Assembly (NCBI RefSeq): GCF_022539255.1
Contig: NZ_JAKZBV010000001.1
Span: 992,001 to 1,056,000, forward strand
Reading direction: 5' to 3'
DNA from: Sinomonas terrae
Lineage (GTDB): Bacteria; Actinomycetota; Actinomycetes; Actinomycetales; Micrococcaceae
Length of the DNA: 64,000 nucleotides
Shown piece after piece: positions 1-8,750 of the stretch (within the stretch, counting starts at the first letter, position 1; every line of letters starts with the position of its first letter). A program made the translations under genes and the position numbers. Under the pieces are notes generated by a model. The model was not told the DNA's origin and did no database searches. It worked only from the letters and a program-made list of their open reading frames with translations.

Positions 1-276
1 CTCCAGGCCGCGCGTGAGGCGATGGTCAACGCGGGTCGGCACGGCGGCGGGCCGGTGTCCGTGTACGCCGAGGCTGGCGCCGAGGCCATCGACGTCTTCG
101 TCAAGGACCGTGGGCCCGGTTTCGACCTGGACGAGGTGCCCGCCGACCGACTCGGCGTGCGCGAATCAATCGTGGGGCGAATGCGGCGGCACGGCGGCGA
201 GGCTGCGATTGTTTCCGGCGCCGGCGGGACCGAAGTGCGCCTGCATCTGCCCGGCGCGGGAAGGGAGGAGACATGA
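1..276 (+). CDS. Sensor histidine kinase, C-terminal ATPase domain (5' truncated)
   Basis: The frame is open from the first base of the window and ends in a TGA that overlaps the next start (ATGA), so only the last 91 residues are present. Visible is the end of a GHKL ATPase domain: an N-box-like EAMVNAGRHGG and a G1-type DRGPGF, followed by a short G2-like region ending near the C-terminus. This is the HATPase_c arrangement of NarL/DegS-partner kinases (HisKA_3 type), where the ATP site phosphorylates a His in an upstream dimerisation domain that lies outside the window. Overlap with the response regulator makes the pair a translationally coupled two-component system. The sensed signal cannot be read from this fragment. 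Confidence 0.85.
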   Translation, partial: LQAAREAMVNAGRHGGGPVSVYAEAGAEAIDVFVKDRGPGFDLDEVPADRLGVRESIVGRMRRHGGEAAIVSGAGGTEVRLHLPGAGREET

Positions 277-917
277 GAGAACCAGTCACGGTCGTCATCG
301 TCGATGACCACACGATCTTCCGCTCGGGGCTCAAAGCGGACCTCGACGAGCGGGTCCGCGTCGTGGGCGAGGCTGGCACGGTCGAGGACGCTGTCGCGGT
401 CATCGAGGCGCTCCGCCCGCAGGTCGTGCTTCTCGACGTCCATCTTCCGGGTGGCCTCGGGGGCGGGGGCCGCGAGGTGCTCACCCGCTCCGCCGCGCTC
501 ATCCCGCAGGTCCGATTCCTGGCTTTGAGCGTCTCCGATGCAGCAGAGGACGTCGTGTCCGTCATTCGCGCCGGCGCGCGCGGCTACGTGACGAAGACGG
601 CCTCGGGGCCGGAGATCACCGATGCGGTGCTCCGTGTCGCCGAGGGCGACGCGGTCTTCTCCCCGCGTCTCGCGGGCTTCGTCCTCGACGCCTTCGGCAC
701 CTCTGCCGTGGCGGACGACGAGCTCGACAGGCTTTCGGCCCGCGAGCTCGAAGTCATGAGGCTCATCGCCCGGGGCTACTCCTATAAGGAGGTCGCCAAG
801 GAGCTGTTCATCTCGGTCAAGACGGTCGAGACGCACGTCTCCGCCGTCCTTCGCAAGCTCCAGCTCACGAACCGGCACGAGCTGAGCCGCTGGGCCGCCG
901 ACCGAAGGATCTGGTAA
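273..917 (+). CDS. NarL/FixJ-family response regulator
   Basis: The 214-residue protein has an N-terminal receiver domain (residues about 5-120) with the acidic pair D11-D12, phospho-acceptor D55 (in VVLLDVHLP) and a conserved Lys in the VTKTAS loop. A LuxR-type helix-turn-helix follows (about 148-205) with the typical LSARELEVMRLIARG and KTVETHVSAVLRKL stretches. It should bind DNA when phosphorylated by the kinase encoded just upstream. The ATG overlaps the kinase stop by 4 nt and is preceded by GGGAGGAG. Its targets are unknown. Nitrate reductase genes are 8 kb away, but nothing in the sequence ties this regulator to them. Confidence 0.92.
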   Translation: MREPVTVVIVDDHTIFRSGLKADLDERVRVVGEAGTVEDAVAVIEALRPQVVLLDVHLPGGLGGGGREVLTRSAALIPQVRFLALSVSDAAEDVVSVIRAGARGYVTKTASGPEITDAVLRVAEGDAVFSPRLAGFVLDAFGTSAVADDELDRLSARELEVMRLIARGYSYKEVAKELFISVKTVETHVSAVLRKLQLTNRHELSRWAADRRIW

Positions 918-936
918 CCCCGTCGCACGCTTGGCG

Positions 937-1845
937 TCAGGGGGCGATCACCCGGAGGGCCCGCGGACGGATCTCCACGACGGCGGGAAGGCCACCCGCG
1001 CCGTCGCCGTCAAGGCACAGGGGCATGGGGCGATCGGCCGAGACAGTGATCCGACGGCCCGTGAAACGACGAACCCCAGGCTCGTTGACGTGCGCCCCGG
1101 ATGCGGCGAGCCGCATGAATCGTGCGACGCTCCATTTCGAGATTTCCGCGCCCGCGACGAGGACGTGAACGAGCCCGTCGTCGAGGATGGCATCGGGGAC
1201 GACGTCGAGTCCGTGGCCGTAACGGCCCGAGTTGGCCATGACCACGAGATGGGCGCGGACACGGTGCTGCACCCCGTCGATGTCCAGTTCGAAGTGGGCG
1301 GGATTCCAGCGGACGACGGCGAGGACCGGCGCTACCCGGTAGGCGACGGCTGAGGGGATGCGGGAGTCGTTCATCATGAGGTTCGCTACGGCGTCGAGCC
1401 CCGAGTATGCGTTGCCCGGCGCGAGCCGACCGTCCACGTCGAGCAAGTCGATGGCGCGCTCGGGCGCGGTGAGGAGGGTCCGCGCCAGCGCTTCGGGGTC
1501 GCGCGGAAGGGCGAGCTTCGCAGCGAGGCCGTTGCCGCGGCCTGCGGGCACGAGCGCGAACAGGCCGTCCGTACGGGAGACCGCGGCTGCGACGTCTCGC
1601 GCGCTCCCATCCCCGCCCACGGCGACCACGACGTCGCCGCGCGCAACCGCCTCGGAAGCCAGCCGCCCGACGTCGTCCGGGGTGCCCGTGGTCACGGTCC
1701 GCACTGACGCACCTGACGACTCAAGGAGACGGGAAACGGGAGCCCACGCCGACAACGCGCGTCCGCGGCCCGCGATCGGATTGACGATGCCCGTGAACGA
1801 GCGCCGGCCGGCGGAGGGATCCGCCGGCCGGCCACTGCTCTCCAC
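937..1845 (-). CDS. Diacylglycerol kinase-family lipid kinase
   Basis: This 302-residue protein carries the DAGK catalytic-domain signatures: NPIAGRGRA near residue 22, the nucleotide-binding VGGDGSARDVA near 75-85, and PAGRGNGLA near 100. The C-terminal half has the usual LMMNDSR and LDGDG segments of the YegS/BmrU/DAGK superfamily. Members phosphorylate diacylglycerol or related lipids at the inner membrane face; the exact substrate cannot be told. The start is GTG at 1845, 3 nt after the stop of the aminotransferase, so the two are probably co-transcribed. The gene converges with the response regulator, with only 19 bp between the stops. Confidence 0.88.
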   Translation of the reverse strand: MESSGRPADPSAGRRSFTGIVNPIAGRGRALSAWAPVSRLLESSGASVRTVTTGTPDDVGRLASEAVARGDVVVAVGGDGSARDVAAAVSRTDGLFALVPAGRGNGLAAKLALPRDPEALARTLLTAPERAIDLLDVDGRLAPGNAYSGLDAVANLMMNDSRIPSAVAYRVAPVLAVVRWNPAHFELDIDGVQHRVRAHLVVMANSGRYGHGLDVVPDAILDDGLVHVLVAGAEISKWSVARFMRLAASGAHVNEPGVRRFTGRRITVSADRPMPLCLDGDGAGGLPAVVEIRPRALRVIAP

Positions 1846-1848
1846 TGG

Positions 1849-3054
1849 TCAGCGAGCCGTGCCCAGGAACTCCTGGATGCGGCCGACGCCTTCGGCGAGG
1901 TCGTCGTCTCCGAGCGCATAGGAGAGACGGACGAAGCCGCTCGGCCCAAATGCCTCGCCGGGAACAATGGCGACCTCGACCTTGTCGAGGATGAGCGCGG
2001 CGAGCTGGGCGGACGTCGTCGGGCGCACCCCGGCGATCTCCTTGCCCAGCAGTCCGCGCACGTCGGGGTAGGCGTAGAACGCGCCGTGCGGGGTGGGGCA
2101 GTTGACGCCCTCGATGGAGGAGAGCCTTTCGACCATGGCGCGGCGGCGGCGGTCGAAAGCGACCTTCATCTCCTCGACAGCGTCGAGCGGTCCCGAAACC
2201 GCCGCGAGGGCCGCCATCTGGGAGACGTTCGAGACGTTCGACGTCGCGTGCGACTGCAGATTCGTGGCGGCCTTGATGACGTCGGCCGGTCCGATCATCC
2301 AGCCGACCCGCCACCCCGTCATGGCGTAGGTCTTCGCCACGCCGTTGAGGATCACGACCTTGTCGCCGAGGGCGGGCGCCGCCGTCGCAATCGAAGTGAA
2401 CGGCACGCCGTCATACGTGAGGTGCTCGTAGATCTCGTCGGTGACGACCCACAGGCCCTTCGAGGCGGCCCACTCGCCGATCTCCTTGACCTGCGCAGGC
2501 TCGTAGACGGCGCCCGTGGGGTTGGAGGGCGAAACGAAAAGCAGGACCTTGGTGCGCTCGGTGATCGCGGCTTCGAGCTGATCGACGGTCACGAGGTACC
2601 CCTGCTCGGGACCCGCGAAGACCTCGACCGGCACACCGCCTGCAAGCCGGATCGCCTCGGGATACGTGGTCCAATACGGGGTGGGGAGCAGGACCTCGTC
2701 ACCCGGGTCGAGGAGCGTCGCGAACGTGTTGTAGACGGCCTGCTTGCCGCCGTTGGTCACGAGGACCTGCGACGCGGAGGCTTCGTAGCCTGAGTCGCGG
2801 AGCGTCTTCTCGGCGATCGCCTGCTTGAGCTCGGGGAGCCCACCCGCGGGGGAGTAGCGGTGGAAACGCGGCTGACGCGCCGCCTCGATCGCGGCCTCGA
2901 CGATGTAGTCGGGCGTCGGGAAGTCGGGTTCGCCAGCCCCGAAGCCTATGACGGGCCTCCCAGCCGCCTTGAGCGCCTTCGCCTTCGCATCGACGGCCAG
3001 GGTCGCGGACTCGGCGATGGATCCGATGCGCTGGGACACACGGGCGGAGGTCAT
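1849..3054 (-). CDS. Pyridoxal-phosphate aminotransferase, aspartate aminotransferase-like
   Basis: This is a 401-residue class I/II (fold type I) aminotransferase. Visible are GAGEPDFPTP near the N-terminus, SPSNPTGAVY around residue 175, VVTDEIYEHLTYDG, and the PLP-lysine motif NGVAKTYAMTGWRVGW around 240. The C-terminal FVRLSYALGDD contains the Arg that binds the substrate carboxylate. It most likely interconverts aspartate and oxaloacetate, though prephenate/glutamate variants of the same subgroup look alike. The ATG at 3054 has AGGAAG six bases upstream. An aminotransferase next to tRNA-Trp and secE is, to my knowledge, a common arrangement in Micrococcales. Confidence 0.93.
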   Translation of the reverse strand: MTSARVSQRIGSIAESATLAVDAKAKALKAAGRPVIGFGAGEPDFPTPDYIVEAAIEAARQPRFHRYSPAGGLPELKQAIAEKTLRDSGYEASASQVLVTNGGKQAVYNTFATLLDPGDEVLLPTPYWTTYPEAIRLAGGVPVEVFAGPEQGYLVTVDQLEAAITERTKVLLFVSPSNPTGAVYEPAQVKEIGEWAASKGLWVVTDEIYEHLTYDGVPFTSIATAAPALGDKVVILNGVAKTYAMTGWRVGWMIGPADVIKAATNLQSHATSNVSNVSQMAALAAVSGPLDAVEEMKVAFDRRRRAMVERLSSIEGVNCPTPHGAFYAYPDVRGLLGKEIAGVRPTTSAQLAALILDKVEVAIVPGEAFGPSGFVRLSYALGDDDLAEGVGRIQEFLGTAR

Positions 3055-3300
3055 GGGCTCTTCCTGACTTTCGATGGGAGTGGAATCGGCGTGACGGTGG
3101 CTTTGCGGTGACTGTGGCTTTGCGTGGGGGCGATGCCCCGCCCACTACTCTAGGTGCTCCGCCTTGCACTGAGGGTCCCGGTTCGACGCGGACGGCGATT
3201 GTGCGTAGACTGGACCACCGGTATCAGAAACGAAGCCTCAGTCGGCCGCGCCCCGGTGCGGACGGTGCTAAGGCGGCCCGGCCAAGCCGCGTCCGATCCT

Positions 3301-3309
3301 TGGTAAGCT
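3301..3309 (+). promoter_or_regulatory. Extended -10 promoter for tRNA-Trp/secE
   Basis: TG at 3301-3302, one base, then TAAGCT at 3304-3309 forms an extended -10 (TGnTAnnnT). It would place the transcript start about 16 nt before the tRNA. No good -35 is seen at the right distance. A second -10-like box, TAGACT at 3206-3211, lies further upstream. The same extended -10 shape occurs before rpsL and rplN. Confidence 0.5.
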
Positions 3310-3331
3310 GAAGAGTCGGTTTTCTGACCGA

Positions 3332-3404
3332 AGGGTAGTGGCGCAATTGGTAGCGCAGCGGTCTCCAAAACCGCAGGTTGCAGGTTCGAGTCCTGTCTGC
3401 CCTG
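3332..3404 (+). tRNA. tRNA-Trp (CCA anticodon)
   Basis: The cloverleaf folds cleanly. The acceptor stem AGGGTAG (3332-3338) pairs with CTGCCCT (3397-3403), with G3404 as discriminator. The anticodon stem GCGGT/ACCGC (3358-3362 and 3370-3374) encloses loop CTCCAAA with anticodon CCA at 3365-3367, reading UGG. The T-arm contains the GGTTCGAGTCC core. No CCA tail is encoded. It lies directly upstream of secE, as in many actinobacteria. Confidence 0.97.
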
Positions 3405-3479
3405 CGCACGGCGTGTCCCGGTAGCCCGGGACGTTCCAGCACCAAAGAACCGTCAGCGGGGATCCCGCAGGCATCCAGG

Positions 3480-3761
3480 ATGAGCGAGGAACAGGTGACC
3501 GAAACAGCTGCGAGCAGCTCTCAGGGCCGCCCAGCCAAGCAGGCCAAGAAGCTCGGCTTCTTCGGCCGCATCGCTCTCTTCTTCCGGCAGGTCGTGGGCG
3601 AACTCCGCAAGGTCGTCACGCCTACCCGGCAGGAGCTCCTGAACATGACGTTCGTGGTGCTGGCGTTCGTGGTGGTCATGATGGTCATCGTCTTCGTTCT
3701 CGACTTCCTCCTCGGACTCGGTGTCGGCTGGGTCTTCACAGGGTCGTCGCAGAGCCATTAG
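3480..3761 (+). CDS. secE: Preprotein translocase subunit SecE
   Basis: The 93-residue single-span SecE joins SecY and SecG to form the membrane export channel. A polar N-terminus leads into the amphipathic GFFGRIALFFRQVVGELRKV segment with the conserved ELRKVVTPTRQE motif, followed by one hydrophobic span (about residues 58-82). The start chosen is ATG at 3480, which gives the expected short actinobacterial form. Only a weak AGG precedes it, and longer in-frame readings run back into the tRNA. It stands between tRNA-Trp and nusG, the canonical position. Confidence 0.92.
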   Translation: MSEEQVTETAASSSQGRPAKQAKKLGFFGRIALFFRQVVGELRKVVTPTRQELLNMTFVVLAFVVVMMVIVFVLDFLLGLGVGWVFTGSSQSH

Positions 3762-3860
3762 GCGAGCGGTCTCCGCAGACCATGTTCCGATCGGATGAGG
3801 GATCCGGTGGCGTGGTGTGCGGATTCGCATTTAAGTCGCAAGAGGAGAGCAGGAGACTAA

Positions 3861-4763
3861 GTGTCTGAGCACGAGAGCGATACCGAGCGCGAGGCTCTGG
3901 CCCCTGAGGCCGCGGTCTTCAGCGACGCTGCCCCGGTGCCCGGGGCGGCGCCTTCGGCGTCCGATGTCGATCTCGCGTTCGACGACGAGTCCTCCGCTGA
4001 GGAAGTCGCTGCGGATGAGGACGTCGCCGCAGAATCCGCGGACGACGACGGCGCTGCCGCAGTCGAGGCTGAGACCGTCGCCGAGGGCGAGGAGACCGAG
4101 GCGACGGCTGCAGGCGAGGAAGAGCCGGTCGATCCTGCCGAAGCAGCTGCGAAGGCCGCCGAGGACTTCAAGGCCAAGCTGCGCCGTCAGCCGGGCGACT
4201 GGTATGTCATCCACTCCTACGCAGGCTACGAGAACCGCGTGAAGGCGAATCTCGAGACGCGCATCCAGACGCTGGACATGGAGGATTTCATCTACGAGAT
4301 CCAGGTCCCGATGGAGGAAGTCGTCGAGATCAAGAATGCGCAGCGGAAGATCGTCAAGCGCGTCCGGATTCCCGGCTACGTCCTCGTCCGCATGGATCTC
4401 ACCGACGCCTCGTGGGGCGCCGTCCGCCATACTCCGGGTGTGACCGGCTTCGTGGGCAACGCCCACAACCCGGTGCCGCTGCGGCTCGACGAGGTCTTCA
4501 CGATGCTCGCGCCAGTGTTCGAGCAGGAGCAGCAGGCCGAGGCCAAGGCTTCTGGCAAGGGTGGCGGCCGCCAGCCGAGCGCTCCCGTCAGCGTCGACTT
4601 CGAGGTCGGCGAGTCGGTCATCGTCAAGGAAGGTCCGTTCGAGACGCTTCCCGCGACGATCTCCGAGATCAAGCCCGAGTCGCAGACGCTCGTCGTCCTG
4701 GTCTCGATCTTCGAGCGTGAGACCCCCGTGACCCTCGCGTTCAACCAGGTCTCCAAGATCTGA
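3861..4763 (+). CDS. nusG: Transcription termination/antitermination factor NusG
   Basis: This 300-residue protein binds RNA polymerase and modulates pausing, Rho termination and coupling to ribosomes. Residues about 110-225 are the NGN domain (DWYVIHSYAGYENRVK, RIPGYVLVRM, TPGVTGFVG). The C-terminal KOW domain begins near residue 245 (VGESVIVKEGPFETLPATI). The first ~105 residues are a low-complexity acidic Asp/Glu/Ala extension not found in E. coli NusG but frequent in actinobacteria. The start is GTG at 3861, with AGGAGAGCAGGAGA upstream. It precedes rplK-rplA in the classical order. Confidence 0.95.
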   Translation: MSEHESDTEREALAPEAAVFSDAAPVPGAAPSASDVDLAFDDESSAEEVAADEDVAAESADDDGAAAVEAETVAEGEETEATAAGEEEPVDPAEAAAKAAEDFKAKLRRQPGDWYVIHSYAGYENRVKANLETRIQTLDMEDFIYEIQVPMEEVVEIKNAQRKIVKRVRIPGYVLVRMDLTDASWGAVRHTPGVTGFVGNAHNPVPLRLDEVFTMLAPVFEQEQQAEAKASGKGGGRQPSAPVSVDFEVGESVIVKEGPFETLPATISEIKPESQTLVVLVSIFERETPVTLAFNQVSKI

Positions 4764-4895
4764 TCCCAACTGAAGACTTCGCCCCGGGGACGGCCCGCTT
4801 TGCCGGCCCCGGGGCGGCCGACTGTCTGGCCAGGGCAGTCATCACCTGGGCGGCGCTCCTGCTGCTCAGGAAGCAATGAAAGAGAAGGATCCTCA

Positions 4896-5327
4896 ATGGC
4901 TCCCAAGAAGAAGGTCACCGGCCTCATCAAGCTGCAGATCCAGGCAGGCGCCGCCAACCCGGCTCCGCCGATCGGTCCGGCGCTTGGTCAGCACGGTGTC
5001 AACATCATGGAATTCTGCAAGGCGTACAACGCCGCGACGGAGTCCCAGCGTGGCAACGTCATCCCCGTGGAGATCACGGTCTACGAAGACCGCTCCTTCA
5101 CCTTCATCACGAAGACGCCGCCTGCTGCCGAGCTCATCAAGAAGGCTGCGGGCGTCCCCAAGGGTTCCGCGACCCCGCACACCGTGAAGGTTGCGAAGCT
5201 CACCGACGCTCAGGTCGAGGAGATCGCCAAGACGAAGCTCGAGGACCTCAACGCGAACGACGTCGAGGCCGCGAAGAAGATCATCGCGGGTACGGCCCGT
5301 TCGATGGGTATCACCGTCGAGGGCTGA
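4896..5327 (+). CDS. rplK: 50S ribosomal protein L11
   Basis: The 143-residue L11 forms the GTPase-associated centre with 23S rRNA helices 43/44. The N-terminal [20 protein letters not shown] and the proline-rich [20 protein letters not shown] region (site of thiostrepton action) are conserved, as is the C-terminal RNA-binding [25 protein letters not shown] 4896 is chosen over upstream in-frame codons because MAPKKKVTG is the family N-terminus and GAGAAGG lies just upstream. Confidence 0.97.
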
Positions 5328-5544
5328 GGCGTGAGCGGAGGGTAGGAGCGGAGGCCAACACGCCTTTCGGCACCTGCCCGCAGCGAACCCCGCAAGGCCC
5401 TCGAAAGTGAACTACAGCGAGGGCTGATTGCCGTCACGGCACACAACTGAAGACAAAAGACGCACGGTGATTTCCGCCGTCGTCCGTGGCAGGGCCGAGC
5501 GCGGCCCATGTGGACCACAACTGCACAAGGAGACACAGAGCAGC

Positions 5545-6252
5545 ATGGCAAAGCGCAGCAAAGCATACGAGGCAGCGTCGGCGAAGATCGAGACTGGCAA
5601 GGTCTACGCGCCGGCCGAGGGTATCGCCCTCGCCAAGGAGATCAACCCGTCCAAGACGGACTCGACCGTGGAGGTCGCGTTCCGCCTCGGCGTTGACCCC
5701 CGTAAGGCGGACCAGATGGTCCGCGGCACGGTCAACCTCCCGCACGGCACCGGCAAGACCGCCCGCGTGGTCGTCTTCGCGACGGGCGACAAGGCAGCGG
5801 CCGCCGAGGCTGCCGGCGCCGACGTCGTCGGTTCGGACGACCTGATCGAGCGCATCCAGGGCGGTTGGACGGACTTCGACGCCGCCGTGGCGACGCCGGA
5901 GCTCATGGGCAAGGTCGGCCGTCTCGGCAAGATCCTCGGCCCCCGCAACCTCATGCCGAACCCGAAGACCGGCACGGTCACCCCGGACGTCGCCAAGGCA
6001 GTCACGGACATCAAGGGTGGCAAGATCGACTTCCGCGTCGACAAGCACTCGAACCTGCACTTCATCATCGGCCGGACCTCGTTCGAGGCCCGCCAGCTGG
6101 CCGAGAACTACGCGGCCGCCCTCGAGGAGGTGCTTCGCCTCAAGCCGTCCGCTTCGAAGGGCCGCTACATCCAGAAGGCCACCGTGGCCACGACGTTCGG
6201 CCCCGGCGTTCCGGTGGACCCGAACGCAACCCGCGTGGTTCTCGAGGGCTGA
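5545..6252 (+). CDS. rplA: 50S ribosomal protein L1
   Basis: The 235-residue L1 binds 23S rRNA at the L1 stalk and helps release E-site tRNA. The N-terminal MAKRSKAYEAA, the VAFRLGVDPRKADQMVRG strand and the signature GRLGKILGPRNLMPNPKTGT are present. The start is ATG 5545, preceded by AAGGAGA at some distance. The 217-bp gap from rplK is long for this operon. In E. coli, L1 autoregulates by binding its own mRNA, so this leader could hold a similar site, but I could not identify one with confidence. Confidence 0.97.
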   Translation: MAKRSKAYEAASAKIETGKVYAPAEGIALAKEINPSKTDSTVEVAFRLGVDPRKADQMVRGTVNLPHGTGKTARVVVFATGDKAAAAEAAGADVVGSDDLIERIQGGWTDFDAAVATPELMGKVGRLGKILGPRNLMPNPKTGTVTPDVAKAVTDIKGGKIDFRVDKHSNLHFIIGRTSFEARQLAENYAAALEEVLRLKPSASKGRYIQKATVATTFGPGVPVDPNATRVVLEG

Positions 6253-6284
6253 GGAACGCACGGAGCCTGAACTTCAGCACGAAT

Positions 6285-6327
6285 AACGCCCCTTTCCGCG
6301 ACCCGCGGGGAGGGGCGTTGTGCTTTT
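6285..6327 (+). terminator. Rho-independent terminator after rplA
   Basis: A 9-bp stem, AACGCCCCT at 6285-6293 with AGGGGCGTT at 6311-6319, encloses a GC-rich loop and is followed by TGCTTTTG. It closes the secE-nusG-rplKA unit before the acetyltransferase gene. Confidence 0.8.
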
Positions 6328-6353
6328 GTGGCACCGTTTGTGAAACTTGCCCC

Positions 6354-7439
6354 ATGAGCTCCCAGTACCGGGTGCAGCGACTGCGTCTGCCGGCCTCGAT
6401 CTACGACGCGGATGCTGCTGAGTTCCGGGAGTTCTCGGACCTCACGGACGCGATCGAGCGGCAGATCTGGGGGAATGACGATCGCTGCTCGCCCGCCGCG
6501 TTCCGCCTGGGCGTCTGGCGGGACACTAGCTACGAATTGACCTCGCTCTTCTTCGTGCGCGATGGCGAGCGAATGGTAGGTCGCGGGTGGTGCCAGATGT
6601 CCCTCAAAGAGGACCGGGACCGCGCGATGGTCCGCGCCGAGGTGCTTGACGACTTCACGGGCCGGGGGATCGGGCGGCTCCTCCTCGATGCTGCGACAGA
6701 GGAGGCCGCCCGCTACAGCAGGACCATCCTCAACTCCTTCACCGAGCACCCGGTGGGCTTCGACGAGGAGGCCCCGGACGCCGTCGTCCCTTCCACGGGC
6801 TACGGCGCGCTGCCCGCGGACTCCCGGGCTGTTGCCTTCGCGAGCGCAGCGGGCTTCGAGCTGAGCCAGGTGGAGCGCTACAGCGAGCTGATCCTCAGCG
6901 AGTACGACGGCGGGCGGCGGGCGCTGGAGGAGGCAGCGACGGCTGCGGCGGCGGACTACGAGGTCCTCGTGTGGGAAGGCATACCGGTCGAGTACCAGGC
7001 GGAGATGGCTGTGCTCCTCGGAAGGATGTCGACCGATGTCCCGTACGGCGTGGATCGCTACGAGTCGGCGGAGTGGGACGCGGACCGGGTGGCGTCGCTC
7101 GAGGCCCAGCTCTCGGACGCGAACACGCTCCCGCTGTACGCGGTCGCGCGGCACCGGGCTAGCGGCCAGCTCGTCGCCTACACCTCGCTCTGGATCAGGT
7201 CAGGCAAGGAGGACGTTGCGGATCAGGACGACACGCTCGTCGCGCCCGAGCACCGCGGCCACCTGCTCGGGACGCTCATCAAGCTCGCGAATCTGAACGC
7301 CTACCGGGACCGGTTCCCGACGGCGCGCAAGGTCGTCACGTTCAACGCGGAGGAGAATCGGCCCATGCTCGCCATCAACGAGGCGCTCGGCTTCCGTCCG
7401 GTGGGCTACGACGGCGAGTGGTACAGGAGGCTCGGATGA
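6354..7439 (+). CDS. GNAT-family N-acetyltransferase with two acetyltransferase folds
   Basis: The 361-residue protein looks like two GNAT units in tandem. The first (about residues 1-160) contains DFTGRGIGRLLLDAATEEA, the acetyl-CoA pyrophosphate loop (R/Q-x-x-G-x-G/A type). The second (about 190-361) has DDTLVAPEHRGHLLGTLIKLANL and ends VTFNAEENRPMLAINEALGFRPVGY, a typical GNAT C-terminus. The double layout resembles mycothiol synthase or aminoglycoside-modifying relatives, but the substrate is unknown. The ATG at 6354 has no Shine-Dalgarno and sits 6 nt after a -10-like GAAACT. The stop overlaps the ATG of the next gene by 4 nt, so the two are coupled. Confidence 0.85.
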   Translation: MSSQYRVQRLRLPASIYDADAAEFREFSDLTDAIERQIWGNDDRCSPAAFRLGVWRDTSYELTSLFFVRDGERMVGRGWCQMSLKEDRDRAMVRAEVLDDFTGRGIGRLLLDAATEEAARYSRTILNSFTEHPVGFDEEAPDAVVPSTGYGALPADSRAVAFASAAGFELSQVERYSELILSEYDGGRRALEEAATAAAADYEVLVWEGIPVEYQAEMAVLLGRMSTDVPYGVDRYESAEWDADRVASLEAQLSDANTLPLYAVARHRASGQLVAYTSLWIRSGKEDVADQDDTLVAPEHRGHLLGTLIKLANLNAYRDRFPTARKVVTFNAEENRPMLAINEALGFRPVGYDGEWYRRLG

Positions 7440-8650
7440 CGACGGATCCGCGTTCCGCGGAGGCCGTCGAGCCGGCGCCGGAAGCGGAGGAAATCCGGGA
7501 AGTCCGCCCGAGCCTGCCGTTTCCGCCGACGTCGGCGGTCCGTACCGAGGCGCGCGCCGTGCAGATGGCGGGGCTCGCCGTCGTCGTGAGCTTTGTCGCC
7601 GCGTTCATCGCGTTCGCCGGACGGCGCCCGTCCCTTTCGGGGGACCACGGCGTGGGAGACGTCGCGGGTCTCGTGGGCGGCGCCGTCGCCGTGATAGTGC
7701 TGCCGCTGGCCTATCGGCACACTTTTGACCATCCGCAGCACCATTGGCTCGTCGAACGGCCCGCGTGGCGCCGCTATCTCGGGGTGCTGGCCCTTGCCGT
7801 GGTCCATGGGGCGATCGCGTTCATGGCCGCGTGGGCGGGGTTCCGCATCTTCCAGCAGGCCTTCGGCGACCTCACGTTCGATCCCTTCGCCGGCGCGATC
7901 GAGGCCGCGGTCGTGGGCGGGCTCTCCGCCTACGCGACGTACCAGTCCGGCGCGCGGATGAACAGCTATCTGCTCTCGAACCTCCTCGCGACGTACCTGG
8001 CCGCAGGAGTGCTCACCTCGATGGTGACGACGAAGAACCCCAACTGGTGGGAGATCAACTTCAGCGCGCTCGGCGCGGCCAACAGCGGGGTGGCCTGGAC
8101 GTTCAACGTCACGCTCGTGACGGGCGGGATTGTGATCACGATGCTCGCGGAGTACGTCACGCGCGACATCCAGGCACTTGCGGCCTTCCGGGCCGACAGG
8201 TTCGCGAGCCTGAGCGCCGACCACGGCCTCGCCCGGCGGGGGCGCCGGCCGGGGCGCACGACCGACGTCCGCACCCGCCCGGTCTTTGCGTGCCTCGTGC
8301 TCATGGGGCTCATGCTCACCGGAACCGGGCTCGTGCCGGTCGACGTGTACATGCCTGGCCACAACATCTTCGCGACGTCGATGTCGGGCACCTTCGTCGT
8401 CCTCGTCGTCGGCCTGCCGTGGTGGCTTCCCGGCGTGAGCCGAACGTTCCAGGTCACGGGCTTCGTCATGCTCGGGGGAGCTGTGCTCGCCGTCGTCCTC
8501 TGGTACCCGCTGGGCTACTACAACATGACGGCGATGGAGATGTTCGTCGCGGGCGTAGTGCTCGGCTGGCTCGTCCTCCTCATCCGGAATCTGGCCGCCG
8601 CGGTCGAGGACGCCCGACGCACCGCCCTGAGTGAGCTTCTCGGAAGCTGA
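7436..8650 (+). CDS. Polytopic membrane protein, DUF998-like, unknown function
   Basis: The 404-residue protein has a charged N-terminal tail (about 40 residues) and then roughly eight to nine hydrophobic spans, for example MAGLAVVVSFVAAFIAF, LVGGAVAVIVLPLAY and VLALAVVHGAIAFMAAWAG. A cytosolic Arg-rich loop falls near residue 270 (LARRGRRPGRTTDVRTRP). The later half has GLVPVDVYMPGHNIFATSMS, which recalls the short DxxxxxH turn of DUF998-type proteins. That resemblance is an impression, not a match. ATG 7436 overlaps the acetyltransferase stop, which suggests a shared job with that enzyme. No catalytic motif is recognised. Confidence 0.75.
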   Translation: MTTDPRSAEAVEPAPEAEEIREVRPSLPFPPTSAVRTEARAVQMAGLAVVVSFVAAFIAFAGRRPSLSGDHGVGDVAGLVGGAVAVIVLPLAYRHTFDHPQHHWLVERPAWRRYLGVLALAVVHGAIAFMAAWAGFRIFQQAFGDLTFDPFAGAIEAAVVGGLSAYATYQSGARMNSYLLSNLLATYLAAGVLTSMVTTKNPNWWEINFSALGAANSGVAWTFNVTLVTGGIVITMLAEYVTRDIQALAAFRADRFASLSADHGLARRGRRPGRTTDVRTRPVFACLVLMGLMLTGTGLVPVDVYMPGHNIFATSMSGTFVVLVVGLPWWLPGVSRTFQVTGFVMLGGAVLAVVLWYPLGYYNMTAMEMFVAGVVLGWLVLLIRNLAAAVEDARRTALSELLGS

Positions 8651-8714
8651 CCCAACGACGCGCCCCCAAGTCGGCATCGCCTGTATTAGTTTTCGCTGAT
8701 CGGTCCTTGGACCC

Positions 8715-8743
8715 TTCCGGTTCCGTCCAGCCCTTCCTAGGCT
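8715..8743 (+). promoter_or_regulatory. Candidate narG promoter giving a leaderless mRNA
   Basis: TTCCGG (8715-8720), a 17-nt spacer and TAGGCT (8738-8743) are followed by only 7 nt before the narG ATG, so transcription would begin at or next to the start codon. No Shine-Dalgarno precedes the ATG. A small dyad, GGTCC-TT-GGACC at 8702-8713, lies just upstream of the -35 and could be an operator. No FNR/CRP-like consensus was seen. Confidence 0.45.
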
Positions 8744-8750
8744 GACCCCC

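Noticed and set aside
5328..5544. Small gene between rplK and rplA
   Set aside because: Open frames there have no ribosome site or recognisable product; the stretch is better read as the rplA leader.
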